A stretch of 64,000 nucleotides of DNA from Tubulanus polymorphus (Eukaryota > Nemertea > Palaeonemertea > Tubulaniformes > Tubulanidae): contig NC_134031.1 in NCBI RefSeq assembly GCF_964204645.1, forward strand, positions 12,996,501 to 13,060,500, in the 5' to 3' direction. The position numbers and the translations under genes were made by a program. Shown piece by piece: positions 63,739 through 64,000 of the stretch (position 1 is its first letter; the number at the start of each line of letters is the position of its first letter). The notes below the pieces were generated by a model. It had not been told where the DNA came from. It searched no databases and was given only the letters and a program-made list of their open reading frames with translations.

Positions 63739-64000
63739 ACTAGATTTGGATTACCATTAATACGAGACGTATAATGATGTACCATCACAATTTTACACCT
63801 CCCCATACCACGACTGAATTTAGTTATAGGACCAAAAAGGATGGTCACTTTCATGAAAGTCCAACAGGAACTCTTAAGCTTCTTAAAAAAGGTATTGGTA
63901 TAGTAGAATTTCTAAATTCTTCAAATAGCAAGTTACAGATATTAAACCTATGGTAGTGTGACCTCTATAGAAAATGTTACACATTTAAAAATTAATTTTT
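63739..64000 (+). other. DHCR7 3' UTR, no gene seen
   Basis: AT-rich sequence after the TAG at 63736-63738. No canonical AATAAA is seen before the window ends, so polyadenylation may lie beyond 64000. The open frame at 63774-63956 has no domain and lies entirely in the presumed 3' UTR. Confidence 0.5.

Noticed and set aside
63774-63956. Small open frame after DHCR7
   Set aside because: It lies in the presumed 3' UTR, has no domain and only 60 residues.

Overview
The window looks like a gene-poor, transposon-packed stretch of a metazoan nuclear genome. The only recognisable host gene is at the far right (62326-63738): a complete 470-residue sterol delta-7 reductase (DHCR7), preceded directly by what looks like the 3' splice site of a 5'-UTR intron. 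The mix of Polinton/Maverick-like elements, BEL/Pao, Gypsy, Copia, CR1/Jockey-like LINEs and several DNA-transposon families suggests an aquatic invertebrate (mollusc, brachiopod, annelid or similar). I cannot fix the phylum from sequence alone.

Left end (1-9100): the right part of a Polinton/Maverick-like integrated DNA virus, very AT-rich, whose left end lies outside the window. All body genes run rightward: membrane proteins, an unknown frameshifted gene, an acidic/coiled-coil/membrane protein, a putative capsid protein, a retrovirus-like integrase with chromodomain, an A32-like packaging ATPase and two small genes. The terminal inverted repeat carries its own inward-facing gene. Nearly every gene is separated from the next by 15-30 nt made of a T run and then TATAAATG, a layout reminiscent of poxvirus-type termination plus late-promoter signals. 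Capsid, integrase and one other gene each carry a single clear lesion, so this copy looks recently endogenised.

Middle (9101-39270): a stack of nested insertions. A minus-strand Gypsy element (about 10046-25140) is split by a plus-strand LINE (11477-17255, itself carrying a smaller insertion) and by a complete 4973-bp fold-back Polinton relative (19678-24650) with a perfect 6-bp target duplication CACGTA. A minus-strand LINE (about 25141 onward) sits in the Gypsy and is split by a BEL/Pao element (27922-38832, 396-bp LTRs, target duplication CATAT). The BEL gag was hit in turn by a third Polinton relative, now 32946-37626, that keeps one end, one gene and a 3.5-kb array of a 24-bp minisatellite. 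The three Polinton-type elements share terminal sequence, TAAATG-type starts and gene or repeat modules.

Right-middle (39270-62300): mostly non-coding repeats. These are a 3.9-kb terminal-inverted-repeat element, minisatellites, retroelement fragments, a PIF/Harbinger-like MITE (TTA target duplication), a hAT-like MITE, a decayed Copia element (51658-58149, target duplication AATAT) interrupted by a 2-kb TIR element, and a 1.5-kb Mutator-like element with a 9-bp target duplication.

The strongest candidate for an undescribed system is the Polinton-like family: a capsid/ATPase/integrase virus with poxvirus-like gene spacing, plus fold-back derivatives that keep small genes under the same start signals. 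That could be a virophage-like dependence on another virus's transcription machinery. This is inference; I could run no searches or alignments.
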